Shown: positions 47,001-58,903, counted from the first letter of the stretch. The stretch is 64,000 nucleotides of DNA from Ephydatia muelleri (GCA_013339895.1 JABACO010000023.1:2888604-2952603); one strand, 5' to 3'. Program-made: numbers and translations. The notes: generated by a model not told the origin, from the sequence alone.

Positions 47001-47424
47001 TGTAGAGGTAATTTCAGTACTGTTCAGGTTCCCTAATTGCAACGTCTCGTATTTTTTCACCAAACTGTGTTCAGTGTTTATTTTGATTAGCTTTTCTTCT
47101 CGCTCACCAGTTGGATGAAGCTGCAACCATCAAGAACTCTCAGATAGCCAATGAGCTCTCTTTACCTCCAGTGAAGCTCCATTGCTCAAGTAAGCACAGT
47201 GAGATGAGCCCCATGGGTTATAGTTTAATAGCGAACCAGAGGGACCTGGTTAGTTAGCTCAATGCATTAACCACAGAGAGAGGGGTACAATAATATTTTG
47301 CATTCCCACTTTTCTTATAGTGCTTGCAGAGGATGCCATCAAGGCTGCCCTGAAAGACTACAAAACCAAGAGGGAGAAAGCTAACCAGACCACAGCACCC
47401 CCTCAAGAGAAGGCTGTAGCATAA
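44041..47424 (+). CDS. ISCU: Mitochondrial iron-sulfur cluster scaffold ISCU
   Basis: Exons 44041-44139, 44193-44306, 44603-44713, 47111-47189, 47321-47424; 168 aa (human about 167). The N-terminus is Arg/Leu-rich without acidic residues ([20 protein letters not shown]), a mitochondrial targeting peptide. The scaffold core has [12 protein letters not shown] and [16 protein letters not shown] with the first ligand Cys and catalytic Asp, [21 protein letters not shown] with the second Cys, [20 protein letters not shown] with the LPPVK chaperone-binding motif and third Cys. It assembles [2Fe-2S] clusters with the NFS1 complex and frataxin. Intron 3 is 2.4 kb because of a G-rich minisatellite. AATAAA at 47584-47589 is the likely poly(A) signal. 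Confidence 0.97.
44818..46868. repeat. 2-kb G-rich minisatellite (quadruplex-prone) in ISCU intron
   Basis: The left part (44818-45080) is GGGGAAGGGATGGGGAGG-like. From about 45080 the unit is 23 bp, with core GAGGGAGGGATGGGTGGTGG followed by ACT, in some 75 variable copies. Every unit has at least four G-runs on the sense strand. Gly/Arg/Trp-rich ORFs here are artefacts. Confidence 0.97.
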
Positions 47425-47583
47425 TAGGAGAGCAACTCCTTTACCCTATTGCTGTGGGTCATGCTATTCCACTTTTCTCTTTATCTCCGCGCTATTTTGC
47501 CATCTGTGATGTGCTGTTTTTTTTTGTATTGTATCATTGTGCCATGGACAAGTTATTTAAATGCTTTCGAAAAATTCTTTGGG

Positions 47584-47589
47584 AATAAA
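47584..47589 (+). terminator. Poly(A) signal AATAAA for ISCU
   Basis: A canonical hexamer 160 bp after the ISCU stop. The PNPLA8 stop codon on the other strand is only 38 bp further on, so the two 3' ends are nearly abutting. Confidence 0.6.
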
Positions 47590-47626
47590 TACATAACCAC
47601 ACACAAACATGACATACACACAATAG

Positions 47627-48076
47627 TCATAGCCTCTTGCTGGAACGGTACTGCCACACTGTGCTCACAGCCTTGTTCCTTATCTCCTCAAACCAGTCCC
47701 ACGTCTTCTGTTGCGCTGTCCTCTGCTGCATGAGGCACACCGCAGCCTTCTCCATCCTCCCTCTCTCCTGGGTCAAGTAGCTGACCGTGTCCTTGCACAG
47801 CATCTCCAGCTTCTGGGGCCTGTGCTCGTCAATGCTGATGTCCTCAGACAGCTCAGGGTTTAAAGCGAAAATAAACACTCTCAGGGAGCAAATCTTGTAG
47901 CACAACATGAACCGCTGTTGGACAAAAGGGTTAAAAAAAAAAAAGCAAAACCATTTTATCATCAAAAAAAAACACAATACACTTATTATTATTATTTTTT
48001 AGCAATAACCAAAGTAGCCAAATATATGTAGGTCAGAGACAATTACAGGGCCACGCTATCAAAGCTTTGTGCCTAG

Positions 48077-48111
<35 letters not shown>

Positions 48112-49530
48112 TGGTGTATCTAATTATTTGATCTAGTTTATATAGTTTACTGTGATTATCTATTATGTATGCCATTACATATTAAAATTGTATTAGTATG
48201 ATTTACACTATACTACATTTGCTGAACAATTAACTCACACGAAGGGCTATCCTGCTAAGCAATTCCCTGCATGAGCTCTGCAGGTGAGTGTCTGAGTGTC
48301 AAGTATCAAATTTGTAATACTATCAATTACACAACACGCTGTTTTTGTTCTCTGTTGTTATTGTGATTATCTATTATGTATGTACATGTATTATTATTTT
48401 CTATATATGGGATCGTTTCCGCGACAAGGGACCTAATGCATACATTATAAAATTTCCAGTACGCACAATATAACGCTTGCGTTGAAATGTATGGCTAATT
48501 GAAAATTCAGAGCCTTACAACTCCATGAGGGATACTAGTACTCAGTGCGTAAGAAGAACTGCGTAGAGGACATTTCAGATCTAGAATATCAAAAAATTTG
48601 AAATCTTGAAAAAACATGCAATAGGTCCCTTTTTACGGAAACGATCCCATATGTATTTCATTAGCAATCATTTATTACATCAAGTGGTATACATAAATCC
48701 CACTGTATGTGCCTAAAATGGACGCTGCATCACCTTCAGTGTCGGTGGCGCTTGCAACGACTTTGGTCAACTTCTCCCTCAGGCTGGTGCTGGTGGTGAC
48801 CTCGCCTGCTTTGGTTGGGCGGATAGGTCGTCTGTAGATGCCCGTCCCGAGAGAGATGACACACTGGATGGGCACCTTCCTGCCCCACAGCATCCGGGCC
48901 TCATGGACTGCTATGGCGCAGGGATTGTTGGAGAGGAGGCCTCCGTCCTTTGGGAGAGAACCACCATGTCAGTAGTGATATGCATTCGTAACTAAATGAA
49001 AAGCACATGAACCATATATACAATACATTTTCAAAGCACAGGAATACAATATGCACATACAAACGCACACTCTGATGTCAAATGTAATATATCAAGACGA
49101 AAGCACAAACCCACATACCACCAAAATTCTGAAGCATAGCGTCCAACTATACTAGTAGGTTGAAATGATATGGAATGACCCTCATATGCACACACACTCA
49201 CACACACTCACACATTGCATGAGCATCAATAAATAAAGCAAAATACACTCTCCCTCCATCTTCTTCTCTCTGCATCTATCTCATACCTGGTACACATGAG
49301 GGCCAATCTTGACCTCCTCCAGGTATCCTGGGGCAGCTGTGCTAGCCATGATGGCCTCCCAGATACGGGTATCTGTAGTGCTTGGATAGCAATGGGCGGC
49401 CGGGTTCCCAGGCCTGTGATGGTAGTTGCAGAAAAGAAACGGCTGCACCACAGACTGGTTGATGAGAGTGGAGACAAAGGACACCTGGGGGTGTGACGGT
49501 GGGGCAGTTTAGGGGCGAGGGTGATATTTG

Positions 49531-49591
<61 letters not shown>

Positions 49592-49842
49592 GCACATAAA
49601 GTAGTAGTATCAATGTGAGAGTGGCAGCGAAAAAAGTGGTATGGCTCAAGGTAGGGTGGTGGTGGCCATATACTGTTTAGATGATGTCTCAAATGCTCAC
49701 ACACTCACACACACACATACACACACACACTCCAAAACTTGTGCATTTACAAATGACACAATTCATGCAAATGGCATATGCACACACAACACTGACACAT
49801 ACATGTCCCACTCTGGCTCACCGTGCACACACACACACACAC

Positions 49843-49886
<44 letters not shown>

Positions 49887-51041
49887 ATGTGTGTGTGCAT
49901 GGAGTGTGGGAGATGATGCAGGGCAGGTCAGGGCAAGTACAAGTGACACAGTCTGGCTCATAGGGTTAGTTCCCAGTGGAAATACTGACCTTTGGGGGAA
50001 ATACTGACCTTTGGGTTCAGGTGGTCAGTAGCGGTCTCGTACATGAACATCTCGGCCTCTTTGTACTGCCTGTGCAAATTGAAGAGCGCAGCTAAGGAAG
50101 GTCATCTTGTACCCAGACTATGTACATGTAGCTAACATAAGGACACCACTGTACTGTCCCATTACAAATACAAAGCAAAAAGACACCAAAATAAGCCAAA
50201 AAACAATAACAATAACATATTTATAGAGCCTGAGTAACCCTAAGAAAAATGTTGCCAAGTCTTGTCCAAATTCATGTGTATATCTAGCCGCAGTGTTCCA
50301 GTTTTTCTAGAGCACCATTCAACATGCTTGTGCCATCTAATTGCAGGCATATCACTCTTCTAACTTATACAGGTTGAAGAGTTTGTAAAAGTGTTCCTCC
50401 CACAAATAATAAAGTGCCACGCCCCTTGGCACTTAAGTGTGTGTGCCTTGTAGGGGGAATGGTTTTTACAAACTCTTCAACCTGTACAAGTTAGAAGAGT
50501 GATATGCCTGCAATTAGATGGCACAAGCATGTTGAATGGTGCTCTAGAAAAACTGAAACACAAGATATTACACATGAATTTAGAACGAATCTTCTTAGGG
50601 AACCATAGGGTTCGGAGGGAGATGGAGAGGATGGAGGGAAATGGTACCTTATGATCTTCTCAAGGATTTTTGCATCGTAAAAGGCGTGTGTTAGGAAGAG
50701 CTGGCCTATTCCAAGCAGGTTGTTCTTATTAAAGAGCTCCATGCTCATCTGCCTGTACAATGTCTCCACTTTGTCCAAAGGTTCCCTCCTGAGGCACACC
50801 AGGGAGGCAATGATGGCCCCGGTGCTCGTGCCACACACATAGTCAAACATCTCGTGAATTCTCTTGCCAGATAGCTGCTCCAGAAGACGCAGAATGACGA
50901 TGAGTATGATCCCTCTTTGCACGGTGTAGGGATGATGTTTGTGTGTCAGAGTCGGACATTTATGTGTCAGTATTGTGTGCATATGAACAAGATTGCATTT
51001 GCATGAATGTGTATGTGTGTCATTTGTAAATGCACAAGTTT

Positions 51042-51116
<75 letters not shown>

Positions 51117-51530
51117 CGTTTGAGACATCATCTTTAACAGTATATGGCCACCACCACCCTACCTTGAGCCGCCACCGTCCAAGGACAATATCCTAATCCC
51201 CCTACCGTTAAGGGTTGGTGCGTGTCCCAACAGAGCCAATGCTACTCGTGCCTGAGCGCGCACTTCTCCCTCGGGGGAATTCGTGAGTTCCAACAATGTG
51301 GGCACTAGGGCAGGGCTTTTCCATGCCTCGGCTGATGCGGTTGGATCGTGACGAAGGTGTTTGATCAGCTGATGAAGCTGGCTTTTCTCGAAGTGGTCAA
51401 GAACTTCTCTCACGCCTTCGGTTTTCGGCGAAGCTTCCACTGTCACAGAACGCCTTGACTGTGCCGTTTGCATAGGTAGGAAGACTATTTTCCACGTTCT
51501 TAACAACCCGGACGTCAGTGCTCTACTCAT
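47627..51530 (-). CDS. PNPLA8: Calcium-independent phospholipase A2-gamma (patatin-like)
   Basis: Six exons (minus): 51530-51163, 50914-50648, 50069-50009, 49484-49287, 48947-48734, 47914-47627; about 464 aa, much shorter N-terminally than the human enzyme (about 780). The start region is rich in Arg and Ser without early acidic residues, compatible with mitochondrial import. The patatin domain shows GRGIRILSLDGGGSRG (oxyanion loop), GTSTG with the nucleophilic Ser, ASTAAPGYLEE, and DGGLLSNNP with the catalytic Asp. VISLGTG and a helical C-terminus follow. It hydrolyses phospholipid acyl chains. One surplus A near 47866, between VYFRF and NPELSED, shifts the frame in the last exon; both sides match the family, so a base-calling error is likely. 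Confidence 0.93.
48406..48652 (-). mobile_element. MITE copy B (about 245 bp)
   Basis: The ends are ATATGGGATCGTTTCCGCG and CGGAAACGATCCCATAT. The inside matches copy A (6000-6243) in reverse orientation: CCATACATTT/GAAATGTATGG, CTTACAACTCCATGA, CTCAGTGCGTAAGAAG. It is located in PNPLA8 intron 47915-48733. Confidence 0.82.
49529..49590. repeat. (GT)n microsatellite
   Basis: About 27 GT units in the PNPLA8 intron 49485-50008. At 49829-49885 the same intron also holds (CA)n directly followed by (TG)n, a natural palindrome. Confidence 0.95.
50238..50601. mobile_element. 364-bp foldback element in PNPLA8 intron
   Basis: Inverted arms of about 155 bp: CCCTAAGAA...TTCTTAGGG at the ends, and ATTCATGTGTA, GTTTTTCTAGAGCACCATTC, AACATGCTTGTGCCATC, TAATTGCAGGCATATCACTC and GGTTGAAGAGTTTGTAAAA all mirrored. 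The centre is about 60 bp. It ends about 45 bp from exon 50914-50648. Confidence 0.9.
51044..51112. repeat. (GA)n(GT)n microsatellite
   Basis: GA repeats run straight into GT repeats, in PNPLA8 intron 1. Confidence 0.95.
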
Positions 51531-51614
51531 TGGAAAGCCTGGCGAGAGAAAGCTGTCAACGAGAATGCGTTCTGGAAAGCCTCTCTATCTTATGACGTCA
51601 TCTGGTGAGAGAAT
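51531..51614. promoter_or_regulatory. 84-bp bidirectional promoter (PNPLA8 / STI1 protein) with CRE
   Basis: Only 84 bp separate the two divergent start codons. The interval contains a full TGACGTCA palindrome at 51593-51600. The 5' UTRs must be very short or the promoters overlap the coding exons. Confidence 0.5.
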
Positions 51615-52584
51615 ATGGATGACAACGACGGTATGTAATGAGAATTTTTTAATAACAAAGAAAAAAGAAATGGCAGTTATATTGTTTATTCCCCTTCAGA
51701 TGTGCCTCCCCTGGAGGATATGACCGGGGGTACTTAAGGCCACAACTAAAGGAAGCGCCAATCAGACGCGTGTATCGCAACATGCTCGTCAAGCTGCTGT
51801 CGATCAAAACCAAGAGAGTAGGGGTCAGAAGCTAGAGGAGGGCGCGAAAAATTTCGGCGGTCTTAAGAAAGGATTTTTGACTGCCAAGCACAAGTCCAAT
51901 GATGATAGTGGCTTGGCTGCAGTCCGCCCATCCAAGTGCCCGCCAAATAACGATAATATACCCCACCTTCGCAGGAAGTCGCCCAATGCAGGCAGCCTTG
52001 AGATTCCGGAAGTGCAGGACGCCATGAAGAATGCTGCACCACTGCTAGCTAGCAGGGGTTAGTTTTGTTTTGTATTGAATTGTACTTGCTGTTATGGTCA
52101 GAACGATAAGAGAGATTGGGGGTTTTCCAGAATGGGTGACAGATGACCTGCTAGAAAAGATTGAGAGCCATCCGCTACTCTCCAAAGCCTTCCGAGATCC
52201 CAGCCTATCACAGGTCCTTGCAGAGTTTCAACGCAACCCAGAAGCCATGCTTAAAGCTGCACAAGGGAACCAGGAGATGATGCAGTTCTTGCAGGAGTTT
52301 TCGTTGCTCATGGGAGGACATTTTGCAGCCTTGTCAGGCAAGAATGCTCAGGGTAGCAAGACGGCACCAGAGGGGAAACTCATCACAGAAGCATGCACAT
52401 CAAGTAATTGTGTCCGTGTTGCATGTATACTTAATTCAATTCGTTGTTGCTAGGTGGTAACAGTGAGGAATTAAAGTTCAAAGAGCTCCTTCAGAGACCA
52501 GACATACAACAAATCCTATTGGACAAAGAAATACAGAGGTTAATTGCAACACTGAAATCAAACCCAGACCAGGCACAACAGTAA
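51615..52584 (+). CDS. STI1-repeat protein, function unknown
   Basis: Exons 51615-51630, 51700-52057, 52131-52403, 52454-52584; about 258 aa. It starts MDDNDDVPPLEDMTG, continues with a basic/polar linker, then EIPEVQDAMKNAAPLL. A helical STI1-type repeat follows (HPLLSKAFRDPSLSQVLAEF, NPEAMLKAAQGNQEMMQFLQEF), and a second, C-terminal one (LLQRPDIQQILLDKEIQRLI, KSNPDQAQQ). STI1 repeats of this type occur in co-chaperones and ubiquilins and bind hydrophobic segments. I do not recognise the orthologue. One surplus G in the GGGGG run at about 51725-51729 breaks the frame of exon 2. It is divergent from PNPLA8 and upstream of lebercilin on the same strand. Confidence 0.72.
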
Positions 52585-52865
52585 GCCATGTGACTTGCAC
52601 CCATATATCTGCATTGAAAATGACTGGACCATTTCACATGTAGAATTCTAAGGTCTTCAAATTCAGATTTCAGGCAGAAGGTCCACATACTTGTGGATAA
52701 TGGAATACTAGGCATGCAACAAGCGCCAGTGTAACTAGATTGCACATATATTTATAGAAAATTATTGCTCTGAATAATTCACGTCATTGCGGGAAGCTGG
52801 TGCTCCGATTAGAACCATGGTTTCCATAGTGATGATATTACCGGTACATATAAACGGATAGTAGA

Positions 52866-53889
52866 ATGGACGATGAAGACCAACGTAGTGAGTACTCCGA
52901 GGATTTTGAAGATGAGGTTGCGCAACACAACGAGTCTTCTGCGCATGAAACCACGGGCCGCGATCAAACTAAAACCCAGAGCTATACGTACCAGCGAAAA
53001 GGCACAGAGAGAAGTGGCGATCGTGGAAGTAAAGGCAAAATAGGTCAGAAATAACCGATTTTCAGAATAGATCAATTTCTAAATTGCTGCTTGTTTTGAT
53101 CTTAGTGGTGAAGAAGCGAATGTCATCGAACTTGAGACTGTCTCCGTACAAACACAGCACGTCGCTCACCGGGTCATCTCCCAAGGACCGGGTCATCTCC
53201 GCACGAGTGCACGAGATCAGCAACCTGCAGAACGAGTTGGCGGAGAAGAAGACCGCTATGGAGAGCCTCCGCAAGGAGAACAAGATCCTTCTCCGGCTAC
53301 AGGCCAGACAAGAGAAGGAGCTGAGCAAGCTGCAGCATCAGGAGGGGGAGTTACCCCAGATTTTGGCGCACCACGCGGAGGAAGTTAGAGTGCTCCGAGA
53401 GCAGCTCAGGAGGTCTCAAGAGGCGGCGCACGCGGCCGATAAGAAGCTGGCGGAGGTGAGGGAGGAGCTGTACAGGATGTCTGGGAGGACGAAGGAGCTT
53501 GAGGAAGCGGCTAAGAAGAAGGATCTATTGGAACGCGTGTCGCTCACGCTTCAGCTACAGCAAGCCAACGATACGATCAGCTCAAAGGATAGAAAGATCG
53601 TTGTGAGTACATCATTAAGGGATGCACCTTTGCATGTCTAAGGGTTTATAAGTCTATGCAAACTTGAAAGACCAAGTGTCACGTTTTATCAAGACTCTTC
53701 CTCCAGGAGTTGGAGAGGAATTGTGAGGTCCTTACAAGAAATCATGCACAAGAGGTGAGGGCACTTCTGTCAAAGAACAGGAGTCTGACTAAAGAGGCTG
53801 AAGAACTAAATGAAAATATTCAGATAGCTCAACATCGTTTGAAGGTATGAAGAGGGAGGGAGGGTGAGAGAGAGAGAGAGAGAGGAGAG

Positions 53890-53925
<36 letters not shown>

Positions 53926-56256
53926 CATTAGAGACAATGGTGCAAGGAAATAGGGTTCGCTACATAAAGGACGGGCATGAAATGTTTGTCACCTTACCTA
54001 CTACCAGTAACATTTCAGTATTTCAGTTAGTATAGTCCAATTAGTGCACATGCAGGCACACTACATGTGCAGTGCAGCCATATTGCTCGCTATCATACAA
54101 TATCCATTACTAATTCAAGTGATCTGGTTCATTTCATTGCAATGCATATTGACACCAAAATTACTTGTTAGATCTTTTGTAATGACAGTGTTTGCAGGTT
54201 AGTTTACAACAATGTATTACACAGTGTAAACTATCCATCAAGTCGTTAATGCTAAATAGATAACGATGCAGAGATAAAAACAGTTTATTTTTTGGGAATG
54301 AAGGAGCCACTCTCACATGCTACGATATGCTGTGGTACCTCCTCACCCCTTGCATCCGATCTTTCCATCAACCGCACGGCCATTGTTGCTACTAATTCAC
54401 CTCTAGGATTCATGTAGATCAAAGTGTAAGAGAATTGTATTCACAATAGCGTGGTTGTGTGTTTCTGTGTGTATTTGTTTTTTTTTAATGTCTGGATGCT
54501 ACATACTTCATCTCGTGTTGTGTACATTTAGGAAAAAGAGAAGGAACTAGATGTTCTTAACATATACAGTCAACGAATAAATTGCTCAATGCCAAAGGGT
54601 CTGAGCACATGTCTTCACATGCCACTGATGGAAGGCAGTGATACACAGACGGAACTCTCTTTCCCACCCAGTGATCCGGTATCCTTCCATGCTACAGTTA
54701 CCTTCATGACTGCTACAACACAAACCGAAACACCTGCATCTTTTTTCCAACCCCTTTCTCCTCCTGCACCTCCTGAATCCAGTTGGAAACCCTCAGCTTC
54801 CCCACCGTCTGATGTGATCGTACCTTTGAAGTCCTCTGGTGCGGACAAAGCTCCTAATGTTATAGGCAGCCTTGGTGAGCTCCATAAGGAATCATTAAGT
54901 AATGTGACCCCCCAAGCAGGCACAGGTGCCAGAGCTGTCAATTCTTTTGATGGAAGCCATGTGGAAAATGTGAGCAATAAACTAGTTGGGGAGAAGAATG
55001 CCATCACCTCCAATGGCAACTCTGTGTACAGCAACCCTTCTGAAGAGGAAGAGCGTCAAAAAAAGGAACTTCTTTTGGCAAAGCTGAGAGCCCTTTCCAA
55101 TGGCCCCCCTGCAAGTGTGCCCCTCAGTATATCAGCGCTGACAAGGAATGCTGCAGAACCTGCAGTCCCTATTGGCGGTTCCATTCAACAAGGGATCAAG
55201 AGTGCCCCCACCTCTGATAACCAGGTGATGTCATCTGCACCCAATGTCGGCGTAGCGCCCACACTTCGCATGGACACCAAGCAGCCCCCACCTGTACCCC
55301 ACATGGCTGCAGAACCAGGAAAGGATGCCAGCGATACTTCCTCCAAACTAAACAAGTCAGCCGGAAATGACTCCAGCCTCGATTCTAAGCAACTCCTGCT
55401 GGCCAAGCTAATGGCCATTGACAAGGTTGTACCCGCAGAATGCAGTAAGGAGACATCAGGAGAGAGTAATGGTGGCTCCAAGCCAGCCAAACCCCTCGCA
55501 AGTGAGGCACGCACTGATCCAGCAGCGAGCAAGCAGCTGTTGCTCGCGAAACTAATGGCAATTGATACGGGCAAGGAAATGGAGTCCTCGAAGAGAGGTA
55601 GCGTTTCCGGAATCCCCGACACACTCAAAAGTGAGCAGCAACCTGACACCAGTGGCCCCTCATCCCAGTCCAAGCTTGAAAACATGCACAGAGGAAAGCC
55701 TGCCTTTGCCACAGACGATGATCCTTTTGGCTTTAGGGTCATTTCAGCTGAGAAGAAGAAGCAGAAAGAATCCAAGCAGGGTGGTACGGGAGGAACATTC
55801 ATGACAGAAAACGAAAGTGAGCTCCCATCCCAAAGTAAGCCCAGGTTTGGACGAAGGGTTCAGGTGCCACTGCAAGGTGGGAACTCATCTACATCTACAG
55901 TAGAGCAGTCTATGTTATCATCGGCACAGGTTCCTTCACAGTCCTATCAACCCTCATTCATGGGCTTACTGAAAGACACCACTGCACATGACTTAGGTGG
56001 TCCCCAGACCCATGCTTTAGGTGGCCTGAATTTGGGTAGCCAGGTGGGCTCGATTTTGCTAGAAGGTGACAAAGACTCAAAGGAGTTGAAGAAGGCAAGC
56101 ATGCACACCACAGCTGCAACTACTCCTTCTCACAATGGTGCTGGCAACCAGAGACCTGCAAAGCCACTGCTCCCTTTGAGACCAAAGGCTACTGACTTTG
56201 ACATAATGCCAGGAGCCATTCAGGGAGATGATGACGTAGAAGAAATTACCCTGTGA
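52866..56256 (+). CDS. LCA5: Lebercilin-like ciliary protein
   Basis: Exons 52866-53043, 53106-53602, 53707-53844, 54532-56256; 845 aa. An acidic N-terminus (SEYSEDFEDE) precedes the lebercilin coiled coil: RVISARVHEISNLQNELAEK, RKENKILLRLQARQEKELSK, and KEKELDVLNIYSQRI at its end. A long disordered C-terminal region follows. It repeats a short helix three times (ELLLAKLRAL, QLLLAKLMAIDK, QLLLAKLMAIDT) and has a DDDPFGF motif. Lebercilin acts in ciliary (intraflagellar-transport-associated) trafficking in vertebrates. Presence here implies a ciliated or flagellated animal. LCA5 and LCA5L cannot be told apart from this view. Confidence 0.87.
53861..53925. repeat. (GA)n microsatellite
   Basis: AG-rich repeat a few bases after the donor of lebercilin exon 3. 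Confidence 0.95.
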
Positions 56257-56772
56257 TGTGATGTGTTGTAATTCACTGGCATGTGGGCATGTATCTGTGT
56301 GTTTGGTTTGTGTTTTCCACTGATATCTGATAATAATCATATTCTTAACATACACCAATCATTGTATCCTTTCATGTTGGGATGAACATGACGTGGCTCC
56401 ATTGACCACAAAACATTAGCATACTGTAGCACCCCCACAATCGTAGTAAGCTGATATATTGATTTGATGCTTTTTTTTGTTTTTGGTTAAATTGGGATAG
56501 GATACTACTACATACACTTAAAGAAGCCCTTGAAGACATTGTTCAGAAACTGTGGTCAAATGACCATTTGCTCTCTCATTCATATATTCACAAATTAAGT
56601 TTATCTAGTGGAAAACAAAAACATGTCCACAATTACAATGGGATCTAAGACCACAAGCTAACATCTGGGCGCGCGCCACGCCATGCTACGCGCCTAGCCT
56701 GGCCTGCCGGTTGCGCACGTGCTCCCCCCAAAGTTGTCGGTAACCGTGATAGGTTTGGGGACGAGGTAACGC

Positions 56773-58666
56773 ATGGCAGAATCCCAGGTACTCGAGGTGA
56801 GAAACACACTTAGACTGAACTGGGTGTGATGTTGCCTTCTTTAAGCCCGAAAAAAATGAAAAGGAAAATAACCCCGTAGAAGAAGCTGTTGAGAAGCGCG
56901 GTAGGGGTCGTCCCAAGAAAAAACAAACAGAAATGGGGAATTTAGTTAGTGGAAGTGGAGAAGACGCCAGTCCCAGAGGCGAGCCAGCGGGTGATTCTCC
57001 GGATACAGGCAAAGTTGGTACGTGACAGAAAAAAAAAAAAAAGCACTACCCTTAGCGATGTTGATGCAGGTAATACCTTCTTCAGCGAAACAGGCTTCAG
57101 GAAATATAAAATCTGATGAACCCAAGCCATCGGCTACTAAGCAGTGCAAGATTATGCTGCCCCTGAAGAAGAACGAATACTCCGTTCCCTCACATTCAAG
57201 CGACAGAGGATCACGAGATCCATCTGCGCCAAAAGGAAAAGACGGACCCGCGGCGGAACAAGAAGGCGGCCAGGATAGCGCTTCGAAAGAGGAGGCACAA
57301 GACGCATCGCCTGATCTCCAGAAGAAGAAAGGAAGAGGCAGGCCTCGTAAAAATGCCTTGAATGACAATCAACAAAAAGGCAGCGTAGATACAACCTCGG
57401 ATGAAAACGTCACGAGTGGTTCTGCGTCTCAAAAAAATAGCGAAAAGACTGCAGAACTTGCTTCGCCAGCGCACCCTATTGAAGCGTCGGATTCCGGGCT
57501 GGGTATTGATGTATCACAGTCTGGATCCGGACTTGTAACAGATGAAGTACAGAACACCGCAAAGCCACTAGAAGAAGCATCCCAACAGGCTGTCGAGCAG
57601 TCCAAAGTGGGTACAGATGAAGCAACTGATGCTGGGTCTCAGTTGGAGCCACCAAAGAAGAAGGGGCGTAGCAGACCACGCAAGAGCCCCGTCGTATCTC
57701 AAGGCCCACCGGCTGAGTCCACTGATGTTGGACCAACAGAATCTGTAGGGGTAACTGCATCCACAGAGTCTGTCCAGGCAACTGCATCAGTAGATTCTGT
57801 TCAGGCCAAAGCACTATCAGATTGTGTTCAGGCAGCTGTACCAACAGATTCTGTGCAAGCAGCTGCATCATCCACTGAGTCCAGTCACACAGCCAGCTTG
57901 CAGTCTGCATCTGAGGTGGACGATGTTGCTCCACAATCTGAACCCCCCAAAAAGAAGGGTCGAGGCAGACTCCCGCGCAAAACCCCTGTCGTCACACACC
58001 CTAAGTCGTCATCAGTCGAAGAGACCAAAGAGTCTGACACAGGTGCAAATCGAGAGCCTTCAGATTCGATGGAGTGCGAACCACCGGAAAAGAAAGCCAA
58101 ACCCGAGGAGATGGGGAGTTCTGATTTAGTTGGAGGCTCTGAGGCAGTCAACAGCTCGGTTAGATCGTTGCAGGAGGAGGGACAAGCTGAACCTCACCAG
58201 AGCCCTATCGAGACAGCGCAGCTGGTCTCACCACCAGAGTGTTCCAAGGCACCTGCCATGGTGGAAGATGCACTAGCGGATGCCAGCAAAGGTGGACCTC
58301 CTGAGAAGGAAGCTAAGGAGGCAGATGACCAGGTCATGGACTCCAGCAAGGCTGATGTTCCGTTCAAGTCCTCACAAAAGAGGGGGAGGGGCAGGCCTCG
58401 CAAGAACGTGGCTAGCACAGAGACTGCCGTGCAGCCTCCAGGGAGAGACGAGGAGAAAGCTGTGGAGTACGACTCCACAGATGCGTCCATGGAGGAGCCA
58501 AAGCAGAAGCGAGGAAGGGGGAGGCCTCCTGGCCCCAAGAGGGGACGAGGCAGGCCTCGTAAGAACCCAGCAGGTAACTATCTGCTTAATGCTAGATGTC
58601 AATTTTACTTTCCCTTCCTCCCCCCCTCCCCCCCTTTCTTTCCATTGTTAAACAGCAACAGACTGA
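56773..58666 (+). CDS. Multi-AT-hook chromatin protein
   Basis: Exons 56773-56796, 56846-57017, 57056-58573, 58656-58666; 574 aa. Seven AT-hook cores lie along it: KRGRGRPKK in exon 2, KKGRGRPRK (about 57340), KKGRSRPRK, KKGRGRLPRK (variant), KRGRGRPRK (about 58385), and a close final pair KRGRGRPPG / KRGRGRPRK. Acidic, Ser-rich linkers and a SVQA-type imperfect repeat (about 57765-57870) separate them. There is no other domain. AT-hooks bind the minor groove of AT-rich DNA, so this resembles an over-long HMGA protein. The last exon encodes only three codons plus stop (A-T-D-stop); the strong polypyrimidine tract before 58656 supports it. Confidence 0.85.
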
Positions 58667-58770
58667 CCAGAATTTTCATGTATAAGAACTGAGAAGTTAA
58701 AGTGTAGTTCTTACAATGCACAAACATTCCCTTTATGCACACACAAATAGTTTGTTGTTACAGATGTGTT

Positions 58771-58871
58771 TCATGACCCTTTCACTTTCACTGTATCTGC
58801 CTTGTTTGGTAAAAAATTCATAATACTCTTGATGGCTTGCCGACTAGTTATCATCATCACTGTTGGGCTCA

Positions 58872-58903
<32 letters not shown>

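Noticed and set aside
53062-53328. Minus-strand ORF over lebercilin exon 2
   Set aside because: Shadow of a strong coiled-coil coding exon; similarly 55185-55802, 57146-57474 and 60031-60636 on the minus strand.
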